In this document: piece after piece, positions 16,666 to 25,630 of the stretch
Position numbering within the stretch: position 1 is the stretch's first letter
Layout of the letters: every line of letters starts with the position of its first letter
Assembly: GCF_000332195.1 (NCBI RefSeq)
Contig: NZ_KB235919.1
Coordinates: 149,038 to 213,037, forward strand
Direction: 5' to 3'
DNA length: 64,000 nucleotides
Source of the DNA: Pleurocapsa sp. PCC 7319
GTDB taxonomy: Bacteria > Cyanobacteriota > Cyanobacteriia > Cyanobacteriales > Xenococcaceae
Made by a program: the position numbers and the translations under genes
Notes under the pieces: model-generated
Database searches by the model: none
What the model saw: only the letters and a program-made list of their open reading frames with translations
What the model was told of the DNA's origin: nothing

Positions 16666-17115
16666 TTATGTAACCACTCCTCGATATTTGGCTTTGGGAT
16701 AGCGTTCTAAGCATTCTGGCCATTGAACATAAAATTCATCAACGACGTAGTAGACAAGTTTACCGCTCAGGCTGAGAGCTCTGGAACGAGAAATACTTTC
16801 AATAAAAACCGTTCTAATACCAAAAAGTTTACTAGCGTAGATAAACGGAACAGCTAAACCAGCTCCAGTGGAAATTACTAAATCTGGTTTGCTTTGGTAA
16901 AGAATAAACAGAGCATGGCAAAAATTAATGACTGCTCTACCTAACATCCTGGCTTCTTGCATGATTACCCAGTGGACAATTTCTTGACGACGTAGCCTTT
17001 CAGTATCAAATTTGGGGTAAGTCACCCATTCTCGGTAATGTGCCGACCAAAATTCTTTTAAACCCATCATCGTGGCAAAGTGCCCTCCTGGGTTGCATAC
17101 AAGTAATAATCGCAT
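16666..17115 (-). CDS. PssD/Alg14-like membrane subunit of split glycosyltransferase
   Basis: The protein has 149 residues, the normal size of the Alg14/PssD/Cps14F family. It contains LLLVCNPGGHFATMMGLKEF (the N-terminal G-G-H motif), KPDLVISTGAGLAVPFIYAS, TVFIESISRSRALSLSGKLV and DEFYVQWPECLERYPKAKY. The protein anchors its partner (16084-16626) at the membrane and supplies the acceptor half of the active site. The two genes are 39 bases apart on the same strand. The gene upstream is the HepA-like exporter. Confidence 0.88.
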   Translation of the reverse strand: MRLLLVCNPGGHFATMMGLKEFWSAHYREWVTYPKFDTERLRRQEIVHWVIMQEARMLGRAVINFCHALFILYQSKPDLVISTGAGLAVPFIYASKLFGIRTVFIESISRSRALSLSGKLVYYVVDEFYVQWPECLERYPKAKYRGVVT

Positions 17116-17248
17116 GATTTTAAATCCCCGATAAGATTAAGATAGAGAACATTGATTTACAGTTCGTGTTTATCAGCTAATAAAATAACCAGTCAATACT
17201 GATTTTATTTACGCTTGACTCTTGACTTCTATGCATCGGCAATAATCA

Positions 17249-19099
17249 CTAGCGAGTCAACTCCACTTCATTTTGCATCTGATGATATTGCCATAGTTGA
17301 CCTTTTTGCTCTAGCAGTTCCTGGTAAGTACCTTGTTCTACAATTCGACCTTGTTCCAGTACCACCACTTTATCTGCCCTCATAATTGTCGAAAGCCGAT
17401 GAGCGATCGCAATTACTGTCCGACCAGCAGCCAGTTTTTCTAAAGACTCTTGAATTAGTCTTTCGGAAATTGAATCTAAAGCACTAGTAGCCTCATCAAG
17501 AATTAATATTTCCGGATCTCTCAGCAAAGCTCTGGCGATCGCCAGTCGCTGACGTTGTCCTCCAGAAAGTCGTACTCCGCGATCGCCCAATTGAGTTTCT
17601 AGACCCTCTGGTAATTCTTGAATAAACTCCCAAGCATTAGCGCGCTTAGCTGCTTGCTTAATCCTCGCTTCCTCTACTCCTGTTAGTCCGTAGGCGATAT
17701 TCTCACGTACAGAGGTGTTAAAGATAAAGGTATCTTGACTAACTACAGCTAATTTGCGGCGCAGGGAATCAATTTCCAATTTTGCTAATTCAACGCCATC
17801 AATGAGTATTTTGCCCCTGATGGGATCGTAAAATCTAGTGATTAGATCGGCCAAAGTTGATTTTCCCGCGCCAGAAGATCCCACTAAAGCCACAGTTTCT
17901 CCCTGAGCAATGCTGAGAGAAATATCGTGTAAAACTAGCTTATTGGGCTCATAGCCAAAATCTAGACCGACAAACTCAATTTCTCGTTGTAATTTAGTAA
18001 ATTGAATTTGTCCATTTTTCATATAGGGCTTATCTTTTCTGTCTAATAACCCTCGAATATTAGCTAATGGACCGTAACAGTTACTTAACTTGGCGCGAAC
18101 TCCATTTAGAGTTCGAACAATGGGTATTATTCTCAGCAAGACAAAGAGAAAAGTGAAAAAACCGGCTTTTTCTAATAGTCCTTGAGGAATTAGAACGGTA
18201 ACGCCTAGAAGCAAAATGCTAAGTAGCATAATGGTTCCACCCCCTTCTGACAAAGGCTCCACAAACGCCTGTACGGCTCTTGCCTGACTAGAGGCCTCTA
18301 ATACCTGTTTACTAGCATTGTAAAAACGCTTACGCTCAAAATCTTTAGCAGCAAAGATGTGTACGGTGCGAATTCCATTAATAAGTTCTAAGGATACCGA
18401 AGCAAATAGGCTATTGGCTTGAGTGATGTCAAAACTGACTTCTCGTATCTTCCGCAATAGAGTTGATAATCCCACCGCAATTAAGATAAAGAGTAGACCT
18501 GAAATAATTGTTAATTGCCAGGATAGTAATAACAGCGACACCATCAATACCACTAAGGTGAAACCCCGAATAATAAACACCGAAATAACATTTAAGGCCT
18601 GCATCAGACGGGTGATTTCAGTGGTCAGGGTATTAATTAAATTGCCTGAGCGAGTGCTGGTAAAGTAGGAGATCGATAGAGCTTGTAATTGTTCAAATAT
18701 TCTTAAACGAATTCGATATGCTAGTTGAATCTGTGAGATGTAACTATAAAGCTGTCCCAAATAGGAAAAACTCAAACGGCAGAAGGTGGCGATTAAAATC
18801 ACCACTGGTATTCGATATAGTCGTTCCGAAGGCGGTAGATTAACTCCTAAAATCCAGACATCAATCCATTGCATTCCCGTCTGAATCGGTTCAGCATTGG
18901 GTTCTGTAAAACTTTTTAGGAAAGAAAGAATAAGACCAATAGTAAATCCTTCAAAAGCAGCAGCTAAGAGAGAAAAAATAATTGCCAGCAAAGCAATGCG
19001 ACGAAAATGTTTAAACTCTCGCAACAGAAAATAATTGTCTTGCCAAAAACTAGTCGCTTTCATAAAACGACGAAGTAGTTGGGGAATTTTAATACGCAT
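17249..19099 (-). CDS. HepA-like ABC exporter (fused permease-ATPase)
   Basis: The protein has 616 residues. It has an N-terminal membrane domain of about six helices (about 35-340), then an ATPase domain with Walker A VGSSGAGKSTLADL, Q-loop VVSQDTFIFN, signature RLSGGQRQRLAIARA, Walker B ILILDEATSALD and H-loop IAHRLSTIM, all intact. The N-terminus (RRFMKATSFWQDNYFLLREF) resembles HepA, the exporter needed for heterocyst envelope polysaccharide in filamentous cyanobacteria. Here it probably exports a polysaccharide precursor or glycolipid of this locus. No Wzx-type flippase is present in the window, so this is the best candidate for moving the repeat unit. Confidence 0.85.
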   Translation of the reverse strand: MRIKIPQLLRRFMKATSFWQDNYFLLREFKHFRRIALLAIIFSLLAAAFEGFTIGLILSFLKSFTEPNAEPIQTGMQWIDVWILGVNLPPSERLYRIPVVILIATFCRLSFSYLGQLYSYISQIQLAYRIRLRIFEQLQALSISYFTSTRSGNLINTLTTEITRLMQALNVISVFIIRGFTLVVLMVSLLLLSWQLTIISGLLFILIAVGLSTLLRKIREVSFDITQANSLFASVSLELINGIRTVHIFAAKDFERKRFYNASKQVLEASSQARAVQAFVEPLSEGGGTIMLLSILLLGVTVLIPQGLLEKAGFFTFLFVLLRIIPIVRTLNGVRAKLSNCYGPLANIRGLLDRKDKPYMKNGQIQFTKLQREIEFVGLDFGYEPNKLVLHDISLSIAQGETVALVGSSGAGKSTLADLITRFYDPIRGKILIDGVELAKLEIDSLRRKLAVVSQDTFIFNTSVRENIAYGLTGVEEARIKQAAKRANAWEFIQELPEGLETQLGDRGVRLSGGQRQRLAIARALLRDPEILILDEATSALDSISERLIQESLEKLAAGRTVIAIAHRLSTIMRADKVVVLEQGRIVEQGTYQELLEQKGQLWQYHQMQNEVELTR

Positions 19100-19215
19100 T
19101 TAAAACACTGTTTAGCAAAAATAAAATAGCTGTTGACATAATTATCAAATCAAGAGACACAAAGATCCTAGACTAATGTAATAAGTTAGTAATATCCTTA
19201 CTAAGGAAGAAAAAT

Positions 19216-19938
19216 TTAAACACGCATCTTAACCACTTGAGCAGGCACTCCTACAGCGATCGCCTGGGGGGGAATATCTTGTTCAACCATTGACCCAGAA
19301 CCAATCACGGCACCTTTGCCGATGTTGACACCAGGCAAAATGGTTACTCCATGACCAATCCAGGCATCATCATCAACAACAATATTGGATGAGTTTAAAA
19401 TTTTCTCTTGTTGAACTGGTCGATGAACTGGATGAGCATCAAAAATACATTCTGGGGCAATTTGTACCCGATCGCCAATCTGAATTGAGCCTTGCAATGC
19501 GGAAAATTGGCAACCCACTTGGACATGGGTATTACTACCAATAGTCAAAGTTCCGCCTTCTCCAGTTTCCAGTACATTATCATTATGTAAATGAGCTCGT
19601 GTTCCTAGGTTAATCGTTCCACCAGCAGGATGCTGAAAAATTGTGACGCGATCGCCAATAAAAATGTTTTTTCCTAACTTCAGAGCATTGTGTGCCACAG
19701 TTGCACTGGGTGAAATGTAACCCTTGGCGTGATAACGTGCCAAAGACTTACGCATTTTGAAGGGAGGAGCTAACCAAGTCGCCAGCCAAGTAGCGATTCT
19801 TCCTGCAAATCCCAAACCTGCAAAACTCATCCAAAAATATGACCAGATGGTTGCCAAAATTCCGTTAATTCCCCGAGATTGCCACACCTGATGAAAACGT
19901 TGCCAGCTATTAGATTGAGATTGTTTCACAATATTCAT
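19216..19938 (-). CDS. Hexapeptide-repeat (LbH) acyltransferase, paralogue
   Basis: The protein has 240 residues and is a close relative of the product of 15336-16091. They share the amphipathic N-terminal region (WQRFHQVWQSRGINGILATI, ATWLAPPFKMRKSLARYH) and the beta-helix (IFIGDRVTIFQ, LTIGSNTHVQVGCQF, IQIGDRVQIAPECIF, VVDDDAWIGHGVTILPGV, VIGSGSMVEQDIPPQAIAVG). The catalytic-type His is in FDAHPVHRPVQ. It is likely to be a sugar O-acyltransferase with a different site or acceptor from its paralogue. The HepA-like exporter and the PssD/PssE pair lie between the two copies. Confidence 0.85.
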   Translation of the reverse strand: MNIVKQSQSNSWQRFHQVWQSRGINGILATIWSYFWMSFAGLGFAGRIATWLATWLAPPFKMRKSLARYHAKGYISPSATVAHNALKLGKNIFIGDRVTIFQHPAGGTINLGTRAHLHNDNVLETGEGGTLTIGSNTHVQVGCQFSALQGSIQIGDRVQIAPECIFDAHPVHRPVQQEKILNSSNIVVDDDAWIGHGVTILPGVNIGKGAVIGSGSMVEQDIPPQAIAVGVPAQVVKMRV

Positions 19939-20002
19939 TTTTAAAATTAAAATTTGCCACTTAATTACTAATTAATAGGAAAGAAAATATTTTAGGCACT
20001 GT

Positions 20003-20028
20003 AAAGGGAGCTAATAAAGCTCCCTTTT
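20003..20028 (-). terminator. Rho-independent terminator
   Basis: AAAGGGAGCT at 20003-20012 pairs perfectly with AGCTCCCTTT at 20018-20027 around a 5-base loop, with A and T runs at the two ends of the stem. It lies 60 bases past the stop of the sulfotransferase gene at 20086-20913, so it may divide the long minus-strand run into two transcription units. Confidence 0.75.
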
Positions 20029-20085
20029 GTTAGTTAATTTATCTGGGGTATTGTATTGTCCTCATATTAATCTTTATTGAAACGT

Positions 20086-20913
20086 TTAATGACTCCAACC
20101 GAAATCTGTTCCTAAGAGTTCAAATAGCTTATGGTTATGGGGACGAAAGTATTCAGTCAAGCTTTCCCTGGTACTTTCTTTAAGTGGTTCAGGATATTGG
20201 TTAAAGTTATGCTTCCGATAATTCTTTAAGGACCAGCTAGGCAGTTTTAAAAAATTAATTACTTGTTTGAAACTGCTTGGGGGGTTTCTGAAAAAGTCTT
20301 CGCTGTTAAGAACTAGTAGTTGTTGTTTACTAAATTGTTCCAACCAATTCTGAAGTTGCTCTGCATACAATCCGGAGGATAAATAAGTATAGTTATAAGC
20401 TTGAGGCTGGTTATTTCCCGGTCTCCGACCACCGCTTTCAATTTGTCTTACTCTGGTTTCTTCTTGCGCGATCGCCTCTTCAAAAGACAAATTCTCTCGA
20501 CCAATTCTCTTGGTGTGATGATAATGAGAATAAGCACGATCTACAGGATCTCTAAGTAATGCTATCAGCTTAACGTGGGGTAAAACCTTAGCAATTCGCT
20601 TAGGTGCTTTTGGATGGCAAATATAGCTAGCGCTAGCTTCACCAGTGATTAAGGTCTGCGATTCTAAATTAGGCAAAGACATCGGAAAAAAACTTCGATA
20701 CCAGATATTACCTTTGGCAAAATTAAGATCAAAATAAGAGATTTCTTTCGTGCTAGGAGCACCAATATTTGGATGTTCAATTAGATAGCGAAAAAGTGAA
20801 GTAGTACCACATTTTTTAGCTCCAATAATAATAAAACTAGGCATAATTCTGAATGGACTCGTGGCAATTCTACCAGACTTGTTCAATACTCGCTCAACTG
20901 TTAATTTACTCAT
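20086..20913 (-). CDS. PAPS-dependent sulfotransferase (sulfotransfer_1 type)
   Basis: The protein has 275 residues. The 5'-phosphosulfate loop is in MPSFIIIGAKKCGTTSLFRY (about 24-43), and HPNIGAPSTKEISYFD follows as in heparan-type N-sulfotransferases. LIALLRDPVDRAYSHYHHTK supplies the 3'-phosphate-binding Arg and Ser. The C-terminus ends EYFRPHNHKLFELLGTDFGW, another family hallmark. It should transfer sulfate from PAPS to a sugar residue. A deleted relative lies just upstream at 21209-21448, and further sulfotransferases are at 22641 and 23570. The gene has its own downstream terminator. Confidence 0.9.
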   Translation of the reverse strand: MSKLTVERVLNKSGRIATSPFRIMPSFIIIGAKKCGTTSLFRYLIEHPNIGAPSTKEISYFDLNFAKGNIWYRSFFPMSLPNLESQTLITGEASASYICHPKAPKRIAKVLPHVKLIALLRDPVDRAYSHYHHTKRIGRENLSFEEAIAQEETRVRQIESGGRRPGNNQPQAYNYTYLSSGLYAEQLQNWLEQFSKQQLLVLNSEDFFRNPPSSFKQVINFLKLPSWSLKNYRKHNFNQYPEPLKESTRESLTEYFRPHNHKLFELLGTDFGWSH

Positions 20914-21208
20914 GGATATTGAAGCTATTGTTGATTTTTACAATTGAAGGCTAGTTCGTCATTAATCTCTAATTGACTGTAATACTTAATGAATCAATGC
21001 TTATATCGAGTAAGAGCAATAGATAAAAATCTTAATTTTTATCTGCCAACGTACACTATTAAGTCTTTTTTCTTTTGTTCTAGATAATTAGGTCTAATTT
21101 TAGTTCTATTAAAAATTTCTGGGAATTTTATCAGATTATTCTGGAACAAAGACACTAATTTATCTAAAGTACATAATATTTTTATATTTATATTATAAAA
21201 CTTTATTT

Positions 21209-21448
21209 CTATTTATCCCAATTAAAATTAATATTTATAAGTTGATATAGTCTTTCATTATGTGGTTTATAGTAATCAACTTCTTTCTTATGTGGTTTAC
21301 CAATATTTGGATGTTGTACTAAAAAATCAAATAAGGAAGTGGTGCCGCATTTTTGAGCACCAATAATTAGAAAATCAGGCATTCTTCTAATAGGACTAGT
21401 CAGAATTCTGCCAATTTTTAAACTCTGACTAACTAACTTTTTGTCCAT
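21209..21448 (-). pseudogene. Sulfotransferase remnant with in-frame internal deletion
   Basis: This short open frame of 79 residues is built from the two ends of a sulfotransferase. Residues 1-58 carry IIGAQKCGTTSLFDFLVQHP and HKKEVDYY. Residues 59-79 are KPHNERLYQLININFNWDK, matching the last 20 residues of the neighbouring intact enzyme (FRPHNHKLFELLGTDFGW). The ~195 residues between, including the 3'-phosphate-binding motif and acceptor site, are gone, and the join keeps the frame. The Tyr-Tyr at the join corresponds to Tyr-Phe at both original sites, which is consistent with recombination across short homology. A working enzyme is not expected. Confidence 0.9.
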
Positions 21449-22619
21449 AAATCTTACTATTATTTTGAAAATCTAATATTTTATTATCAAAGAGACCATC
21501 GTTGATAGTTCCTAAGGCTTGATTAACAACTTCTTGATATCGATCTAAGCTAAATGTAGCTAAAACTTTCTGACGAGTTCGCTCCCAATCAACAGCAGAT
21601 GCTGTACCATTAGCAATTGGGAGAATTGATTCAGCAATTGACTCTGGAGTGGGTTGACAAGTCCAGAGATCGGTTTTGGGTTCAAAGAACTCATCTAATG
21701 CTGGAGAATTCATGGTTAAGGTAGGAATTCCCATTGATAAAGATTCGATTAATTTATTAGGGACGGTATTATAAGCTTTATCAGTATTGCCAAAAATTCC
21801 TAATGCCAAATTGCAGTTGGCAACTAAGTACTGGGGAAGGGATTGGTCAGAAAAGGTTAAGTCTTTCCGCAGAGTAACACAATCATCGAGTTTTTCTAGT
21901 TTAATTTTTTCGCAATATTTTAAAAATAAGGCGTTATTTACCCCAAATAGACTACAAGTAAATTGCAGCTTTTGTGCTTTTAAAATTTTCAGGGCTTGCA
22001 AAATATTATCTAAACCATGCAGAGGGATAAATGTTCCCCACCAGCAGATTTCAAATCTGTTTTTTCGTACAGGTTTTTCTTGAAAGTTTGAGAGTGAAAC
22101 ATTAAAGTTTGGTGCAATTAAAACTTTATTTTTATCAATTTTGATATCGAATAAATTTTCCCAATAATTAAGTTCATGACTAGCTGTATGAATTATTAGA
22201 TCAGATTTTGTCAACGCCAAAACATCCCTTCTAAGCATAGCTTGGGCTTGTTTACTACCAGCTTGAACTTGTTTCCCTTTCAGGATTTTTTGATCTCTTA
22301 CGTAAGTATCGTAGATTGATGTATACATTTCTACGATTAATTTTTTACGAAAACCTTTGGCCGCCCATAAAGCACTTTTAATAAATCTTGTATTCATGGG
22401 AGGTAGGTAAATTACATCAGCAAAGCTAGCTTTGACCAACAGTTCAATGAGATATAGAAAATTGAATATTGATTTTTTGATGCCACGATAAAAATCTGGA
22501 CAAATTAATGAAATATGATGTCCAGACTCCAGCAGCACTTTAAGTAGTGCCTGGGAACGGTAGTCACGAAAGACATTTCCGTAAATTAAGACTTTTATTT
22601 TCTTACTTTTAGTAGACAT
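21429..22619 (-). CDS. Family 4-like glycosyltransferase
   Basis: The protein has 396 residues. The GT-B N-domain starts VLIYGNVFRDYRSQALLKVL, and the C-domain carries FEICWWGTFIPLHGLDNILQ and VPNKLIESLSMGIPTLTMNS, the E-x7-E-like donor site of GT4 enzymes. It adds a sugar from a nucleotide donor during assembly of the repeat unit; donor and acceptor are unknown. Its 3' end overlaps the start of the sulfotransferase remnant by 20 bases, so the intact sulfotransferase was once co-translated with it. Confidence 0.82.
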   Translation of the reverse strand: MSTKSKKIKVLIYGNVFRDYRSQALLKVLLESGHHISLICPDFYRGIKKSIFNFLYLIELLVKASFADVIYLPPMNTRFIKSALWAAKGFRKKLIVEMYTSIYDTYVRDQKILKGKQVQAGSKQAQAMLRRDVLALTKSDLIIHTASHELNYWENLFDIKIDKNKVLIAPNFNVSLSNFQEKPVRKNRFEICWWGTFIPLHGLDNILQALKILKAQKLQFTCSLFGVNNALFLKYCEKIKLEKLDDCVTLRKDLTFSDQSLPQYLVANCNLALGIFGNTDKAYNTVPNKLIESLSMGIPTLTMNSPALDEFFEPKTDLWTCQPTPESIAESILPIANGTASAVDWERTRQKVLATFSLDRYQEVVNQALGTINDGLFDNKILDFQNNSKIYGQKVS

Positions 22620-22640
22620 TATTAGTAGTAATGTGGAAGC

Positions 22641-23498
22641 TCACAACTGCCATTGACTAAGTGACAGACCAGTTAATCGAGCTAAATTGCGATTTTTCTC
22701 ATAAAAGTATTCTTGGAGATAGTTAGATTCTGCTTCTGAAATATTAGGAATGATCTTATGGGAATCTACTGTGTGTGTATTGATAAATTTTCTTACTTTA
22801 GATGGTGCGATAAAACCAAATCCAGAGTAGTCTAATTCTTTAAATATTCTGTTAAATTGACGACCAGCATAGTTAACATTCTGGGTTTTATTTCTATGTT
22901 GTTGTAAATTGATTTGAATATCATCAGAGCCAACTCCTAAAAAGTTAAAACACTTTTGAACCAGCTGCCGAGGATCATTTTTCATATCCTCAAATAATAC
23001 AAACAGAAAAGAATCTAGGGAGAAGTATTCTAGCCACAATGCTAACTGTCCATAGTAATTACTGACATCAACATAGAAAAAGTCTTTTTTGATGGCATCG
23101 GGAAAGCTGCGATCTTCTCTTCCGGTATTAAAGCTATGCCAGTAACTTGAGTAAGTTCTCTTAATTGGTTCTCTTAAGAGATAAATAAATTTGGCGTTAG
23201 GATTAAGAGCATGAATTCTTTGGGGAATATTATGAAAGCATTTTTTTGATTGGTATGAATTTTCTAAACTCAGGGGGGCAAAGGAATAACTTGTTGAGGC
23301 ATCAATACAGATTGCATCTTGATAGTTAGGAAATTGAGCTTGATACCAAGCTGAACTTCGATGACTATTACCTGTAAAATAATGTGGTTCTTTGGTTTTA
23401 GCCAGGCAAATGTCAGGATGCTGTGAAAGTAAAGAGGCTAGGGTGGTAGTGCCTGCTTTTTGAGCACCAATGAGGAAGACTTGAGGGGAGAACGACAT
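22641..23498 (-). CDS. PAPS-dependent sulfotransferase (heparan N-sulfotransferase-like)
   Basis: The protein has 285 residues. The 5'-phosphosulfate loop is at the very N-terminus (PQVFLIGAQKAGTTTLASLL), followed by HPDICLAKTKEPHYF. FIYLLREPIKRTYSSYWHSF is the 3'-phosphate-binding motif. It belongs to the branch that sulfates polysaccharides. It lies between a GT4 gene (22-base gap) and a second, different sulfotransferase, which supports sulfation of more than one position of the same polymer. Confidence 0.9.
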   Translation of the reverse strand: MSFSPQVFLIGAQKAGTTTLASLLSQHPDICLAKTKEPHYFTGNSHRSSAWYQAQFPNYQDAICIDASTSYSFAPLSLENSYQSKKCFHNIPQRIHALNPNAKFIYLLREPIKRTYSSYWHSFNTGREDRSFPDAIKKDFFYVDVSNYYGQLALWLEYFSLDSFLFVLFEDMKNDPRQLVQKCFNFLGVGSDDIQINLQQHRNKTQNVNYAGRQFNRIFKELDYSGFGFIAPSKVRKFINTHTVDSHKIIPNISEAESNYLQEYFYEKNRNLARLTGLSLSQWQL

Positions 23499-23569
23499 TT
23501 TTAAAATACTTTATGTATTCAGTCATTTTTCTGACTGCATAGTTGAGCAAAACTTAAAGTGAAATCTAG

Positions 23570-24451
23570 CTATGATTTGACTAATTCTTTATAAATTCTA
23601 TTTACGGCTCGATTATAGATAGAATTTACTCTGTAATAAAGTTTATGGGAACCAGACTGATTGGCTTTTTGAAATTCGGCAAATTCTTGAGTAAACGTAG
23701 CGCCTTGTTCTTCAATCAGTTGCTCAAAAATAGTTACTGCATATTGATAGAGCTGAGAATCAAATTGATTAAGCTCTTCTATTAGTTTTATGGTGTCTTG
23801 GTCGATATTATTGGGTTTTTTAGAAATATTACTTCGATCGTATAGCGGGATTTTCCAGCCTAGTTGCTTTTGCAACAGCATCAAGCTTTCATCAAATCTC
23901 TCCGAAATACCCACAAATTTGAAATGCTTTTGAATATTTTCTTGAGCAATTTTAAGACTTTCCTCAGTACAGAAAAATTTTTGACTGCGATCGCCATCGG
24001 ATAATTGACTTTCCAGAACTATTCCCGATAAGTTTTTAGTCATACCATTTTGAACACCACCGTAGGACTGGACAAATTCTCGCAGTGATAAATTTGAGAA
24101 TCTAAAATTTTTAGTTTTTTGATAATAGTAATACATTGAAATTGCCCGATTAACGGGCTCACGTAAAAACGTGATATATGTATAAGGCTGCTGTAAGTAA
24201 TTATGCAAGCCAAAGCCTAAATGGGTATTAATAATCTTGATTTTCTTTCTTTGAGATTCAGATAAATTTTGTAGTTTATTAATCCGTTGAATATGAGGTC
24301 CTGAAGAGCCGTACAGTTCACAGATAGCACTGGGTGGAAACTGATATTGAATGATATATCTGAATGTAGTCCCTGCTGTTTTGGGAATATGTTGAAATAT
24401 AATTACTGGTTCTTCCATGAGATTTTGGTATATAAATTTATAATTAAGCAA
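23570..24451 (-). CDS. Sulfotransfer_2-type sulfotransferase
   Basis: The protein has 293 residues. PVIIFQHIPKTAGTTFRYII (about 15-34) is the P-K-T-A-G-T-T form of the phosphosulfate loop, characteristic of the heparan 2-O- and 6-O-type sulfotransferase family. YITFLREPVNRAISMYYYYQ is the second PAPS site, and FVGISERFDESLMLLQKQLG is also typical. It probably O-sulfates a sugar of the exported polymer. It is of a different family from the two other intact sulfotransferases in this part of the locus. It is followed 14 bases upstream by a GT4 gene on the same strand. Confidence 0.88.
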   Translation of the reverse strand: MLNYKFIYQNLMEEPVIIFQHIPKTAGTTFRYIIQYQFPPSAICELYGSSGPHIQRINKLQNLSESQRKKIKIINTHLGFGLHNYLQQPYTYITFLREPVNRAISMYYYYQKTKNFRFSNLSLREFVQSYGGVQNGMTKNLSGIVLESQLSDGDRSQKFFCTEESLKIAQENIQKHFKFVGISERFDESLMLLQKQLGWKIPLYDRSNISKKPNNIDQDTIKLIEELNQFDSQLYQYAVTIFEQLIEEQGATFTQEFAEFQKANQSGSHKLYYRVNSIYNRAVNRIYKELVKS

Positions 24452-24464
24452 TACTGATGTGTTT

Positions 24465-25592
24465 TTAAGTCAGCAAAGAATCGTATATTCCTTCTAACTT
24501 GGCTGTCTGCTTGCCAATATCAAATCGTTCTTTAATCAACTTTCGACCTTGTTTTCCCATTTGTTGACCCAAACTGCGATCGCTCAATAAAATATCTAAC
24601 TTTTCAGCTAAGGCTTGATCGTCTTTTTCTGATACTAAAAAACCTGTTTGACCGTCAATCACGGCTTCGGGAATCCCACTATGATAAGTAGAAACCACAG
24701 GGACTCCGCAAGCAGAGGCTTCGAGTATTACAATCGGTAATCCCTCACATTCTCCCGTTTTAGCTACTTGACTGGGAAGAGCAAAAATTTCTGCTTTTTG
24801 CACTAGTTGTAGAACTTGTTCGTGTGGCTTGGGTCCTAAAAAACGAACACGATTTTCTATTCCTAGTTGTTTAGTTAATCTTTTTAACTTGGAGGTAAGA
24901 GCACCTTGACCAACTTGGAAGAGATAAATATCAGGATATTTAGCAACAATCTTGGCAAAGGCTCGCAATAAAGTATCAATACCTTTCTTTTCCGTATGTC
25001 GACCGACACAGAGAATATAACGCTCTTTAGCTAACTGATTAGAGGGACAAAATTTATCAGTATTCACGCCAATATAGTGTTTAATAATTTTTTCTTGGGG
25101 ATAGCCTTGAGCAATCAGTTTCTCGCGAATAAAATCAGAAACGGCAATAAATACTTGTGTTCTTTGCTTTAATGTCTCCTCATGCCAAAGAAGTTGATAG
25201 TACAGCAGTTTTCCTGTCCGCCAAACAGCTTGACGATTGAGAGTAATGTCATAACCATGAACAGTCACTACCAAAGGAATATTGAGCTGTTCGGCAAGAC
25301 TCATGATGTAGACACCATTAGGGGCAAAATGGGCGTGAATTAAAGCTAAATTACTAAGATGAGACCAATAACTGCGAAATACCTCGGGACTACGAGTTAC
25401 AGTGTGGGTAATTTGTTTTAATCGAAAACGATCATCTTGACTCAAAGCAACATGAGGTAAAGGAGTTTTCTGTAACAGGGTATCAGTGATATAGGTTGGT
25501 TGATATTGCTTGAGATATTGAGCCTGTTCAGTGACAAAGGCTTCCGAAACACGGGGAAAAGTTCGGAGATAGATGCCAATTGGTTTAGTCAT
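24465..25592 (-). CDS. Family 4 glycosyltransferase (colanic-acid type)
   Basis: The protein has 375 residues. It begins IGIYLRTFPRVSEAFVTEQA, as in WcaL/AmsK-like transferases. HAHFAPNGVYIMSLAEQL lies in the N-domain. YILCVGRHTEKKGIDTLLRA and PIVILEASACGVPVVSTYHS are the donor-binding elements of GT4. It acts in the cytoplasm on the lipid-linked repeat unit. The sugar is unknown, though WcaL relatives often transfer galactose. It is co-directional with the sulfotransferase downstream. Confidence 0.88.
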   Translation of the reverse strand: MTKPIGIYLRTFPRVSEAFVTEQAQYLKQYQPTYITDTLLQKTPLPHVALSQDDRFRLKQITHTVTRSPEVFRSYWSHLSNLALIHAHFAPNGVYIMSLAEQLNIPLVVTVHGYDITLNRQAVWRTGKLLYYQLLWHEETLKQRTQVFIAVSDFIREKLIAQGYPQEKIIKHYIGVNTDKFCPSNQLAKERYILCVGRHTEKKGIDTLLRAFAKIVAKYPDIYLFQVGQGALTSKLKRLTKQLGIENRVRFLGPKPHEQVLQLVQKAEIFALPSQVAKTGECEGLPIVILEASACGVPVVSTYHSGIPEAVIDGQTGFLVSEKDDQALAEKLDILLSDRSLGQQMGKQGRKLIKERFDIGKQTAKLEGIYDSLLT

Positions 25593-25630
25593 TTAGCATT
25601 GCTAATTTGCAAAAGAATCTAGAGTTTTAT

